DNA from: Bos javanicus
Taxonomy: Eukaryota; Chordata; Mammalia; Artiodactyla; Bovidae
Assembly (NCBI RefSeq): GCF_032452875.1
Contig: NC_083868.1
Location: 120,168,312-120,232,311, forward strand
Length of the DNA: 64,000 nt
Direction of reading: 5' to 3'
Shown here: positions 10,762-21,673 of the stretch, in pieces
Numbering within the stretch: position 1 is the stretch's first letter
Layout: each line of letters opens with the position of its first letter
Notes under the pieces: generated by a model
Told to the model about the DNA's origin: nothing
Seen by the model: only the letters and a program-made list of their open reading frames with translations
The model's database searches: none
Program-made: the position numbers and the translations under genes

Positions 10762-10851
10762 TATGAGATCTAGTTCCCTAACCAGGGATTGAACCTGGGC
10801 CCCAGGCATTGGGAACATGGGGTCTTAGTCACTGGACCCCCAAGGAAGTCC
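10762..10851 (-). mobile_element. CHR-type SINE, right part with tRNA-like head
   Basis: Carries the GATCTAGTTCCCTAACCAGG block and the head end CCCCCAAGGAAGTCC. Continues the fragment at 8831-8915. Confidence 0.7.
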
Positions 10852-11099
10852 GTGAAATGAAGGTTCTTGACCACCTACAACACAACCAGAACTCTGCTCT
10901 GCTGCAGGTTGACAAAGCCTTCTAACACCAGAATCTTTCCTGAAATCTAGCTCTACTTTTGACTGTGTTGCTTTTCTGAGTTTCCAACCCGTATCCCTTG
11001 GCTTTCTTGACATTTCACCTTCCTGACTGTTCCTTTATCTCCTTTCATGGTGCTCATTTCTTACACTGCTGCCTTTCCCTTAATTTTATGTTAGGTTTT

Positions 11100-11306
11100 T
11101 GAGCTTTCCTGATGGCTCAGATGGTAAAGAACTTGCCTGCAATTCAGGAGACCCAGGTTTGATCCCTGGGTTGGGAAGATCCCCTGGAAAAGGGAATGGC
11201 TACTCACTCCAGTGTTCTTGCCTGGAGAATTCTATGGACAGAGGAGCTTGGCAGGCTACCATCCATGGGGTCCCAAAGAGTTGGACACGATTGAGTGACT
11301 AACACT
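11100..11306 (+). mobile_element. Bov-tA SINE
   Basis: Full-length plus-strand copy from the tRNA-like head (GAGCTTTCCTGATGGCTCAG) to GACACGATTGAGTGACTAAC. Confidence 0.93.
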
Positions 11307-11385
11307 ATGCTATAGTTGATTCACAATGTTCTGTTAGTCTCAGGTATACAGCAATGTGACCCAGTTATACACATACGTGTACCCT
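11307..11385 (-). mobile_element. Ruminant L1 3' UTR, left part
   Basis: Complement of the L1 3' terminus (ATAGTTGATTCACAATGTT-type block). Split by the SINE at 11393. Confidence 0.75.
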
Positions 11386-11392
11386 TTCTTTT

Positions 11393-11574
11393 GGGGCTTC
11401 CCAGGTGGCACTAGTAGTTAAGAACCCACCTGCCAATGCAGGAGACTTAAGAGACACAAGCTTGATCCGTACGTCGGAAAGATCCCCTGGAGAAGGAAAT
11501 GGCAGACCATTCCAATATTCTTACCTGGAATCACACAGAGTCGGGCACGACTGAAATGAATTCGCACAGCACAG
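11393..11574 (+). mobile_element. Bov-tA SINE inside L1 3' UTR
   Basis: Plus-strand SINE with head at 11393, partly deleted in the body. TSD TTCTTTT at 11386-11392 and 11575-11581. Confidence 0.85.
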
Positions 11575-11752
11575 TTCTTTTTCAGATTCTTTTCCCATAT
11601 AGGTTACTGAAAAGGGCTGAGTAGAGTTTCCTGTGCTATATAGTAGGTCCTTCTTGATTATCTATTTTATATAAGATAAAACTTCCTAGTTTACCCCTCT
11701 CCATCTTTCCACTTTGGTAACCACAAGTTTGTTACTCTTTCCCTATCCAACA
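11575..11752 (-). mobile_element. Ruminant L1 3' UTR, right part
   Basis: Continuation of the L1 3' UTR complement (CAGATTCTTTTCCCATATAGG block through the GGTAACCACAAGTTTG block). Confidence 0.75.
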
Positions 11753-13274
11753 TTATTCATTCCTTACACTGCTGTTTTAGCCTTATGAAAGCTTACACAT
11801 CTGTTGTTGATACCTGCAATTTTGGTTTAGCAGGTTTATTAAATCAACCACTGTAACAGCTTTTATTTTTTTTTTTCTGATTACTTCTAAACGTCAAACT
11901 CTATTCATAACCCACTGCCTTTGTCCCTGTGTCTGTTCTTAGCAGCTTACATAGGCCACATAAGGGGTGTACAGATACATATATATCCAACAGGGAAATT
12001 ATCTCTCTCCCTCCAAGACAAGTAGTCCTTTCAAATAGCTTCATTTTAGTCAGAGGTATTAATATCATCAACCCCTTAAACTGGAAAGCCCAGATCAGGT
12101 TTTTCTTTCATATCTTATATAAAACTAATTTTAATACTGTCATCTATCCCTTCTAAATGCAGCAGAAATAAAAAATCACACACTTCCAACCGACCTCCAT
12201 GGTTGCTTACCCAGGTTTTATTTCATTTCATGGATGGTCAGGGGATTCCATTTAACATTCCAAATAGAAATTATTCATGACTTCACACAATCTCACAGTC
12301 TTTATTCCACCCTATATTCAGCAGATGATCTCAGATACCAACTTTATGGAGAAGATTAATACATGAGACCTTAAAAGAAACAAGCCTGCTTCTCTCAGGG
12401 AACTCATCAGGATTATTAGCCAAAGATTACATTTGGAATCAAACTAAGTTATATTTAACTACTATCAGTCTTGGAAGTTTAAGCTTTTTATGCCTAAGAT
12501 GAGTGCATTTTCAGTGGTATTTCTCTTACCTGAGATAATGTATACCGCTCCATATCTATTACAAGTGTTTGTGCAAGAAGTAATAGATGGCCCAAATATG
12601 GAGCCTTAAACAAATATGAGTTTGTTTTTGTTATACAGCAAGAAGCCTCTGATGAGCAGTTACTAGTGCTAGTTGAACAGCTCAATGAATTAACCCCAAG
12701 GCATTAGATGTTCTTTGCAGCTTCAGTCATCACATCTGAATTCCAGCAAGAAGAAGAAAAACAGGGGTGTGAAGATGACAATGGGCTTCCTAGAAATCAC
12801 ACAACTGAGTTTTGCTTAAATGCCATCATTCAGAACTCTTTTTGGAAGTTCCTCAACCAAAATGTGGGGATTAAGTTGACCAATAATATCCACTTGGTAT
12901 CTTTTGTCTATTTACAGTTTTTTCCCAAAGCTTGCCTAAAATCTCACCTCCTTCAAGAAAATGTCTTCACCTGTTGTTGATCACACTCATCCCTAATTCC
13001 TGTAGATTTCCATTTCAGTGATAGCAGATTCATGCAGTATACCATTAAGAGATTTTGCACTTAATGTTTTTAATTAAGTGCAAAAAATTTAAAATTTGGT
13101 TTTTTTTGCACTTAATATTGCACTAATATTTTGCATTTAATGCTTTGTCTCCTTAAAATGTGAATGTGTACTGAGGGCAGAGGTTATGTTGTAGGGGTCT
13201 TTGCTGTTCACACAGGACCATGTGAGGCATATAACAGTACCTCCAGTTACTCAGGAAGTTAGATTCATGCAAGT
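11753..13274. other. Unique intergenic DNA
   Basis: About 1.5 kb without identified repeats. Short open frames exist but none resembles a known protein. It contains a stem-loop near 13053, listed separately. Confidence 0.5.
13053..13085. repeat. Stem-loop of TTTTGCACTTAA with its complement
   Basis: Arms 13053-13064 and 13074-13085 are perfect 12-bp complements separated by 9 nt. The motif TTTTGCACTTAAT recurs directly near 13104-13116, and a variant TTTTGCATTTAAT near 13129. Confidence 0.8.
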
Positions 13275-13285
13275 CCAAATCTGAA

Positions 13286-13501
13286 ATGCGTGCATGCTCG
13301 GTCATGTCCAACTCTTTGCAACCCTATGGACTATAGTCTTCCAGATTCCTCTGTCCATAAAATTTCTTAGGCAAGAATACTTGAGTGGGTTACCTTTTTC
13401 TTCCCCAGGGGATCTTCCTGACCCAGGGATCAAACCCACATCTCTTAAGTCTCCTGCATTGGCAGGCAGATACTTTACTACTATTGCCACTGGGGAAGTC
13501 C
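13286..13501 (-). mobile_element. Bov-tA SINE
   Basis: Full reverse copy with perfect 11-bp TSD CCAAATCTGAA (13275-13285, 13502-13512). Confidence 0.95.
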
Positions 13502-13531
13502 CCAAATCTGAACTAGGAAATCATTAATTTT

Positions 13532-13665
13532 AACTGTGTACTCCTAGCAAGATAATTTATCTTTCATTCTTCCTCTGTAAATGTCAAAAAAACACACAAA
13601 TAACTCCCAGGGAAAATGTGAGAAATCAACATAATAAAATGTAACAAGCACAATGTATTTCTAAT
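13532..13665 (+). mobile_element. Degenerate MIR SINE
   Basis: Weak but ordered similarity to the MIR core and 3' part (Ctgtaaa, gtgagaa and acaagcacaat blocks). Confidence 0.45.
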
Positions 13666-14442
13666 ATGCATTACTTTCCTTAAAAGCCTGATTACAGTTG
13701 ATAATAGATATGCTTTCTACTTAATATAATATGTAGAATTTATATTACTTTGAAGACCAAAGACTCAAAACTTTAGAAATTAATCCCTTTAGAATTTACT
13801 CTATGGAGGAAAAAAAAAAGCACTTTGTTTTCCTTAAACTAAAATATTTTTCATTAATACTTAGTTCAAATCTATTAAATATATTTTCAATGATTATATT
13901 CATTTTAGATATGGGCTTAGGTAATCATATCACAACAATCCTTAAAGATAATATCTTTCATATTTTTAGTCTTATTTTGCTTCAGTTAGAGCTAAGGGGT
14001 CTTATCTGGAAGCTGTGTTTGCCAGGAAAACACACTGTTTTACTCACAGAGTGTGCTTGTTTGTGAGAGAATGATAAAGATTATGATGTGGGGAGGGCGC
14101 AAATCATTTATCCAACTCCCCACTTAGTGCTACCTCTATGTTATGGCCCTACATGATTTTTTTAGTGTGTGTGGTTTTGTTGTTGTTGTTGTTGTTGTTT
14201 TCAATTAAGGTCTACTTTTTGGAAAGTTGCTGGAAAATGGTGAATAAAACCCAAATGATCTAAGTACTGTTGGAGAAAAAAATTAACCAAAACGTTTGAC
14301 AGAACTCTTCTTAAAGAAAACTATCACTTCCTACACTTTAATAAAATGTCAATTCTTTCCATCTATACAATATCCTTACAGAATAAGAAAAAGGAAAACC
14401 AGTTTTTAAAAGTTATCAAGTTATTAAAATATACATGAAGGT
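13666..14442. other. Unique AT-rich intergenic DNA
   Basis: No gene or recent transposon. Contains a short GTT microsatellite. Confidence 0.55.
14174..14200 (+). repeat. (GTT)n microsatellite
   Basis: About eight GTT units directly visible. Confidence 0.95.
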
Positions 14443-14453
14443 AATAAAATATT

Positions 14454-15720
14454 TGATTGAGGTCATACCTGAATGGTCTAGTGGTTTTCCCTACTTTCTT
14501 CAATTTAAGTCTAAATTTGGCAATAAGGAGTTCATGATCTGAGCCACAGTCAGCTCCCAGTCTTGTTTTGCTGACTCTATCTTTGGCTGCAAAGAATATA
14601 ATCAATCTGATTTCAGTATTGATCATCTGGTGATGTCCATGTGTAGAGTCTTCTCTTGTATTGTTGGAAGAGGGTGTTTGCTATGACCAATGCGTTCTCT
14701 TGGAAAAACTCTATTAGGCTTTGCCCTGCTTTGTTTTGTACTCCAAGGCCAAATCTTCCTGTTACTCCAGGTATCTCTTGACTTCCTACATTTGCATTCC
14801 AGTACCCTAAAATGAAAAGGACATCTTTTTTGGGTGTTAGTTCTAGAACATCTTTTAGGTCTTCATAGAACCATTCAACTTCAGCTTCTTCAGCATTACT
14901 GGTCGAGGCATAGACTTGGATTTCTGTGATATTGAATGGTTTGCCTTGGAAACGAACAGAGATCATTCTATCATTTTTGAGATTGCTTCCAAGTATTGCA
15001 TTTGTTGACTATAATGGCTACTCCATTTCTTCTGAGGGATTCTTGCCCACAGTAGTAGATATAATGGTCATCTGAGTTAAATTCACCCATTCCAGTCCAT
15101 TTTAGTTCACTGATTCCTAAAACATCGATATTCACTCTTGCCACCTCCTGTTTGACCACTTCCAGTTTGCCTTGATTCATGGACCTAACATTCCAGGTTC
15201 CTATGCAGTATTGCTCTTTACAGCATTGGCCTTTACTTCCACTATGAGTCACATCCACAACTGCGTGCTGTTTTTGCTTTGGCTCTGTCTCTTCATTCTT
15301 TCTAGAATTATTTCTCCACTGATCTCTAGAAACATATTGGTCACCTACTGACCTGGGGAGTTCCTCTTTCAGTGTCCTATCTTTTTGCCTTTTCATACTG
15401 TTCATGGGGTTCTCAAGGCAAGAATACTGAAGTGGTTTGCCATTCCGTTCCCCAGTGGACTACATTTTGTCAGAACTCTCCATCATGACCCTTCTGTCTT
15501 GGGTGGCCCTACACCGCATGGCTCATAGTTTCATTGAGTTATACAAGACTGTGGTCCATGTGATCAAGTTGGTTAGTTTTCTGTGATTGTGGTTTTCAGT
15601 CTGTTTGCCCTCTATGGAAAAGGATAAGAGGCTTATGGAAGCTTCCTTTTGGGAGAGACTGACTGAGGGGGAAACTGGGTCTTTTTCTGATGGGAAGGGG
15701 CATAAAGAAACATCTTTAAT
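14454..15720 (-). mobile_element. BovB LINE, inverted 5' half: endonuclease region
   Basis: The minus strand encodes the APE-like endonuclease of BovB: GTWNVRSMNQGKL near 15165-15205, ISELKWTGMGEF near 15080-15115 and RRNGVAIIV near 15005-15035. The catalytic GDWN motif reads GYWN (around 14793-14805), losing the key Asp, and the frame is broken near 14968. The 3'-most part (14454-14560) duplicates BovB sequence also present at 18340-18447. This is the first portion of an inverted segment that continues at 17605. The left TSD AATAAAATATT is at 14443-14453. Confidence 0.92.
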
Positions 15721-15835
15721 CTGAGAAAAATATCTCCAAAACTTACAGAAAAATTATATTTAATGGTAAAATAATAAAAACTTTTCTTATGAGTTAGAAA
15801 ATAAATTTAATATGCTTCACTGAAACACTTCTATT
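15721..15835. other. Unassigned AT-rich segment between BovB and L1 tail
   Basis: 115 bp inside the L1 insertion but outside recognised L1 3' UTR. It has weak similarity to L1 ORF2 in the opposite (plus) orientation around AAAACTTACAG and CACTTCTATTTA. Confidence 0.4.
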
Positions 15836-17600
15836 TATTTATTTTTTACTTTAAATTTATTTATTTTGATTGGAGGCTAATTACTTTGCAATATTGTATT
15901 GGTTTTGCCATACTTCAACATGAATCCACCACGGGTGTATATGTGTTCCCCATCCTGAACCCCCCTCTCAATTCCCTCCCCATACCATCCCTCTGGGTCA
16001 TCCCAGGGCACCAGACCCAAACATCCTGTATCCTGCATCGAACCTGGACTGGCGATTCATTTCTTACATGATATTATACATGTTTCAATGCCATTCTCCC
16101 AAATCATCTCACCCTCTCCCTCTCCCAAAGAGTCCAAAAGACTGTTCTATACATCTGTTTCTCTTTTGCTGTCTCACATACAGGGTTATCGTTACCATCT
16201 TTCTAAATTCCATATATATGTGTTAGTATACTGTATTGGTGTTTTTCTTTCTGGCTTACTTCACTCTGTATAATAGGCTCCAGTTTCATCCACCTCATTA
16301 GAACTGATTCAAATGTATTCTTTTTAATGGCTGAGTAATACTCCATTGTGTATATGTACCACGGCTTTCTTATCCATTCATCTACTGATGGACATCTAAG
16401 TTGCTTCCATGTCCTGGCTATTATAAACAGTGCTGCGATGAACATTGGGGTACACATGCTTCTTTCAATTCTGGTTTTCTCTGTTTGTATGCCCAGCAGT
16501 GGGATTCCTGGGTCATAAGGCAGTTCTATTTCCAGTTTTTTTTTAAGGAATCTCCACACTGTTCTCCATAGTGACTGTACTACTTTGCATTCCCACCAAC
16601 AGTGTAAGAGGGTTCCCTTTTCTCCACACCCTCTCCAGCATTTATTGCTTGTAGACTTTTGGATCGCAGCCATTCTGACTGGCGTGAAATGGTACCTCAT
16701 TGTGGTTTTGATTTGCATTTCTCTGATAATAAGTGATGTTGAACATCTTTTCATGTGTTTGTTAGCCATCTGTATGTCCTCTTGGGAGAAATGTCTGTTT
16801 AGTTCTTTGGCCTATTTTTTGATCATTTATTTTTTCTGGAATTGAGCTGCAGAAGTTGCTTGTATATTTTTGAGATTAGTTCTTTGTCAGTTGCTTCATT
16901 TGCTATTATTTTCTCCCATTCTGAAGGCTGTCTTTTCACCTTGCTTATAGTTTCCTTTGTTGTGCAGAAGCTTTTAATTTTAATTAGGTCCCATTTGTTT
17001 ATTTTTGCTTTTATTTCCAATATTCTGGGAGGTGGGTCATAGAGGATCCTGCTGTGATTTATGTTGGAGAGTGTTTTGCCTATGTTCTCCTCTAAGAGTT
17101 TTCTAGTTTCTGGTCTTACATTTAGATCTTTAATCCATTTTGAGTTTATTCTTGTGTATGGTGTTAGAAAGTGTTCTAGTTTCATTCTTTTACAAGTGGT
17201 TGATCAGTTTCCCAGCACCACTTGTTAAAGAGATTGTCTTTTCTCTATTGTATATTTTTGCCTCCTTTGTCAAAGATAAGGTGTCCATAGGTGCGTGGAT
17301 TTATCTCTGGGCTTTCTATTTTGTTCCATTGATCTATATTTCTGTCTTTGTGCCAGTACCATACTGTTTTGATGACTGTGGCTTTGTAGTAGAGCCTGAA
17401 GTCAGGTAGGTTGATTCCTCCAGTTCCATTTTTCTTTCTTAAGATTGCTTTGGCTATTCGAGGTTTTTTGTATTTCCATACAAATTGTGAAATTATTTGT
17501 TCTAGCTCCGTGAAAAATACCATTGGTAGCTTGATAGGGATTGCATTGAATCTATAGATTGCTTTGGGTAGTATATTCATTTTCACTATCTTGATTCTTC
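15836..17600 (-). mobile_element. L1 LINE (ruminant L1_BT-like), 5'-truncated
   Basis: The complement encodes the C-terminal part of L1 ORF2 over about 16200-17590, including WWECKVVQSLWRT and YYSAIKKN blocks, followed by the 3' UTR at 15836-16200. The minus strand is open in long stretches (113, 120 and 188 codons) with only a few frame breaks, so it is a fairly young copy. It lies inside the BovB 5' region: the motif ATCTTTAAT occurs on both sides (15712-15720 and 17612-17620) and matches one uninterrupted BovB position. Confidence 0.93.
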
Positions 17601-17604
17601 TGAT

Positions 17605-18335
17605 TCAGTAAATCTTTAATTTTCTGTTGATGGGCAGGGCTGTGTTCCCTCCCTGTTATTTGACCTGAGGCCAAACTATGGCAGAGGTAATGAAGATAAT
17701 GGCAACCTCCTTCAAAAGATCCCATGCACACACTGCTACACTCAACCCTGCAGCAGGCCACAGCTAAGCCACACCTTTGTTGGAGACTCCTGGACACTCA
17801 CGGGCAAGTCTGGGTCAGACTCTTGTGCAGTCACTTCTCCTTTATCCTGGGTCATGGTGCACACAAGGTTCTGTATGTGCCCTCCAAGAGTCTATTCCCC
17901 AGTCCTGCGTAAGTTCTGGTGACCCTGTGGTGGGGTTAATGGTGACCTCTTCATTAAGGTGACCCCCTCCCAAGAGGGTTTATGCCATACCCAGATCTAC
18001 TGCCCCAGAGCCCCTGACCCTGAGGCAGTCCACTGCTGACCCATACCTCCTCAGGAGACACTCAAACACAGTTCTGTCTCAGTCTCTGTGGGATCTATGG
18101 GTCCTGGTGTGCACAAGGTATGTTTAAGCCCTCTGAGCATCTCTGGTGGCTACGGGGTTTGATTCTAAATGCAACTTCACCCCTCCTACCATCATGCTGA
18201 GCCTTCTTCTCTGCCTTTTGACGTGGGGTATCTCCTCAAAGTCGCTCCAGCACCATGAACCTGCCACTCCAACACTTACCATCTTGCTGGGGCTTCTCTG
18301 CCCTTGGACATGGGGTATCTCCTCATAAGCACCTA
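17605..18335 (-). mobile_element. BovB LINE 5' region (inverted half, continued)
   Basis: GC-richer sequence that, from memory of bovine genomic copies, adjoins the endonuclease region on the 5' side of long BovB elements in this orientation. It resumes the BovB interrupted by the L1 at 15721. Non-coding, with repeated 5' units at 18188-18335. It abuts the plus-strand BovB half at 18336. Confidence 0.72.
18188..18335. repeat. 90-bp tandem repeat, 1.6 copies, in BovB 5' region
   Basis: The block ACCATCATGCTGAGCCTTCT at 18188 recurs as ACCATCTTGCTGGGGCTTCT at 18278, and GGGGTATCTCCTCA recurs in both. Period is 90 bp. Confidence 0.85.
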
Positions 18336-20517
18336 CAGCTGGGAGCCAACTATGGCTCAGATCATGAACTCCTTATTGCCAAATTCAGATTTAAATTGAA
18401 GAAGACAGGGAAAGCCACTAGACCATTCAGGTATGACCTAAATCAAATCCCTTACAAGTACACAGTGGAAGTGACAAATAGATTCAAGGGATTAGATCTG
18501 ATAGAGAGAGTGCCTGAAGAACTATGGACAGAGGTTGGTGACATTGTACGGGAGGCAGTGATCAAGACCATTGCCAAGAAAAAGAAATGTAAAAAGACAA
18601 AATGGTTGTCTGAGAAGGCCTTACAAACAGCTGTGAAAAGAAGAGAAGTGGAAGGTAAATGAAAGATATACCCATTTGAATGCAGAGTTCCAGAAAATAG
18701 CAAGGAGAGATAAGGAAGCCTTCCTCAGTGATCAATGCAAAGAAATAGAGGAAAACAATAGAATGGGAAAGACTAAAGACTTTTCAAAAAAAAATTAGAG
18801 ATACTAAGTGACTATTTCATGCAAAGATGGACACAATAAAGGACAGAAATGGTATGGACCTAGCAGAAGCAAGAAGATATTAAGAAAGGTGGTAAGAATA
18901 CACAGAAGAACTATACAAAAAATACCTTCATGACCCAGATAATCACAGTTGTGTGATCATTCACCTAGACCCAGACATCCTGGGATGCGAAGTCAAGTGG
19001 GACTTAGGAAGCATCATTATGAACAAAGCTAGTGGAGGTGATGCAATCCAGTTGAGTTTTTCAAATCCTAAAAGATGATGCTGTGAAAGTACTGCACTCA
19101 CTATGCCAGCAAAGTTGGAAAACTCAGCTGTGGCCAAAGGACTTGAAAAGGTCAGTTTTCATTCCAATCCCAAAGAAAGACAATGTAAATGAATACTCAA
19201 ACTACTGCACAATTGCACTCATCTCACTGGCAAAGTGATGCTGGCAAAGTGAAGCTCAAAATTCTCCAAGCCAGACTTCAACAGTATGTGAACTGTGAAC
19301 TTCCAGATGTTCAAGCTGGATTTAGAAAAGGCAGAAGAATCAGAGATCAAATTGTCAACATCTATTGGATCATGGAAAAAGCAAGAGTTCCAGAAAAGCA
19401 CCTATTTCTGCTTTATTTACTATGCCAAAGCCTTTGACTGTATAGATCACAACAAACTGTGGAAAATGCTTAGAGATGGGAATGCCAGACACCTTACTTG
19501 CTTTTTGAGAAATCTGTATGCAGGTCAAGAAGCAACAGTTAGAACTGAACATGGAACAACAGACTGGTTCCAAACAGGGAAAGAAGTATATCAAGGCTGT
19601 TTATTATCTTATTTAACTTGTAGGCAGAGTACTTATACCCTGCTTATTTAAATTATATGCAGAGTACTTCATGAGAAACACTGGGCTGGATGAAGCACAA
19701 GTTGGAATCAAGATTTCCAGGAGAAATATCAATAACCTCAGATATACAGATGACACCACCCTTATGGCAGAAAGTGAAGAAGAACTAAAGAGCCTCTTGA
19801 TGAAAGTGAAAGAGGAGAGTGAAAAAGTTGGCTTAAAACTCAACATTCAGAAAGCTAAGTTCATGGCATCTGGTCCCATCACTTCATGGTAAATAAATGG
19901 GGAAACAGTGACAGACTTTATTTTGGGGGGCTCTAAAATCACTTCAGATAATGACTGCAGCTATGGAATTGAAAGACGCTTGCCCCTTGGAAGAGAAGCT
20001 ATGACCAACCTAGACAGCATATTTAAAAGCAGAAACATTATTTTGCCAACAAGGTCTGTCTAGTCAAAGCTATGGTTTTTCCAGTGGTCATGTATGGATG
20101 TGAAATTAGGACTACAAAGAAAGCTGAGCATAGAAGAATTGATGCTTTTAAACTGTGGTGTTGGAGAAGACTCTTGAGAGTCCCTTGGACTGCAAGGAGA
20201 TCCAACCAGTCCATCATAAAGGAAATCAATCCTGAATATTCATTGGAAGGACTGATGCTGAAGCTGGAACTCTGAAACTTTGGCCACCTGATGTGAAGAG
20301 CTGACTCATTTGAAAAAACCCTGATGTTGGGAAAGATTGAAGGTGGGAGTTGAAGGGGACGCCAGAGGATGAGATGGTTGGATGGCATCACCAACTCAAT
20401 GGACATGAGTTTGAGTAAGCTCCGGGAGTTGGTGATGGACATGGAGGCCTGGCATGCTGCATTCCATGGAGTTGCAAAGAGCTAGACACGACTGAGTGAT
20501 TGAACTTAACTGAAATG
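18336..20517 (+). mobile_element. BovB LINE, RT and 3' half of a 5'-inverted element
   Basis: Plus-strand BovB from the GSDHELLIAKFR block (18356) through the RT to the 3' end at about 20517. The RT catalytic motif reads YTDD (about 19741-19752) instead of YADD. Frameshifts and a 35-bp tandem duplication (19608-19670) break the frame. The right TSD AATAAAATATT (20518-20528) matches the one at 14443-14453, tying this half to the inverted half as one insertion. Confidence 0.92.
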
Positions 20518-20592
20518 AATAAAATATTATAGCAACTCCTCATATTTTTATTATTCAGCATCAAATACTCAATAGATAGAGAATCTGATTTC

Positions 20593-21080
20593 AAGCAGAG
20601 ACATTACTTTGCCAACAAAGCTTCGTCTAGTCAAGGCTATGGTTTTTCCTGTGGTCATGTATAGATGTGAGAGTTGGACTGTGAAGAAGGCTGAGCACCG
20701 AAGAATTGATGCTTTTGAACTGTGGTGTTGGAGAAGACTCTTGAGAGTCCCTTGGACTGAAGGAGATCCAACCAGTCTGTTCTGAAGGAGATCAGCCCTG
20801 GGGTTTCTTTGGAAGGAATGATGCTAAAGCTGAAACTCTAGTACTTTGGCCACCTCATGCGAAGAGTTGACTCATTGGAAAAGACTCTGATGCTGGGAGG
20901 GATTGGGGGCAGGAGGAGAAGGGGACGACAGAGGATGAGATTGCTGGATGGCATCACTGACTCGATGGATGTGAGTCTGGGTGAACTCCAGGAGTTGGTG
21001 ATGGACAGGGAGGCCTGGCGTGCTGTGATTCATGGGGTCGCAGGGAGTCAGACACGACTGAGCGACTGATCTGATCTGAT
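20593..21080 (+). mobile_element. BovB LINE 3' fragment with (CTGAT)n tail
   Basis: Plus-strand C-terminal region beginning at AGCAGAGACATTACTTTGCC and ending GAGCGACTGATCTGATCTGAT, a tail variant distinct from the (CAGTT)n-complement tail of neighbours. 20857-21069 is open to the SQTRLSD C-terminus. A possible TSD is ATCTGATT (20583-20590, 21079-21086), which overlaps the tail. Confidence 0.92.
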
Positions 21081-21104
21081 CTGATTAGATATTAGATATC
21101 AACA

Positions 21105-21423
21105 AATAACAATAACCTAGTAGCTTAAAATACTAAAAATTTATTATCACAGTCTCTCTGTGTCAGAAATTTCGGAGCAATTTAGCTGGGTGGTTCTGAG
21201 GATCAATTATGAGGTTGCAGTCAGGATATTGGCAGGGACTGTGGTCATCTGTAGTAGGACCATGCCAAAGGGTTCACTTCCAACATGATTCTCTCTCATG
21301 GTTATGGGCAGATGGCCCGAGGTCCTCAGGGGTTGTTGGAAGAAAGACTCTTTTCCTTAGCACATAGAGTTGCTGGAATGTCCTCATGACAGAGCTACAG
21401 TTTCCCCACAGAGCAGCAGAGAC
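21105..21423 (+). mobile_element. Ancient interspersed repeat, left part
   Basis: Matches a common old mammalian repeat (block AGCTGGGTGGTTCTG and GAGGTTGCAGTCA); family name not resolved. It continues at 21968 after two insertions. Confidence 0.5.
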
Positions 21424-21636
21424 AAGTGCTCAGTAACTCTGTCGTGTTTATCTCTTTTGCAACCCCATGGAATGTAGCCCTCTAGACTTCTCTGTCCATG
21501 GGATCCTCTGGGCAAGAATTCTGAAGTGCCATTCCCTCTTCAAGGGGATCTTCCTGACCCAGGGATTGCAACTGTCTCTCCTGAGTCTCCTGCATTGCAG
21601 GTGGATTCTTTATAGCTGAGCCACCAGAGAAGCTCC
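21424..21636 (-). mobile_element. Bov-tA SINE
   Basis: Reverse copy, diverged, with tRNA-like head at 21600-21636. Interrupts the ancient repeat. Confidence 0.88.
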
Positions 21637-21673
21637 AGGAAATACAAAAGAAAGGACAAAAAGGAAGCCACAA

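Noticed and set aside
12480..12980. Possible exon-like or ancient repeat segment
   Set aside because: Short open frame (12708-12980) and a polypyrimidine-AG near 12640, but no recognisable protein and no repeat family I can name.
16203..16769. 188-codon open frame
   Set aside because: It is the C-terminus of L1 ORF2 (WWECKVVQSLWRT), not a host gene.
17605..18335. Independent gene or CpG-island-like unit
   Set aside because: It is best explained as the BovB 5' region resuming after the nested L1, joined through the shared ATCTTTAAT.
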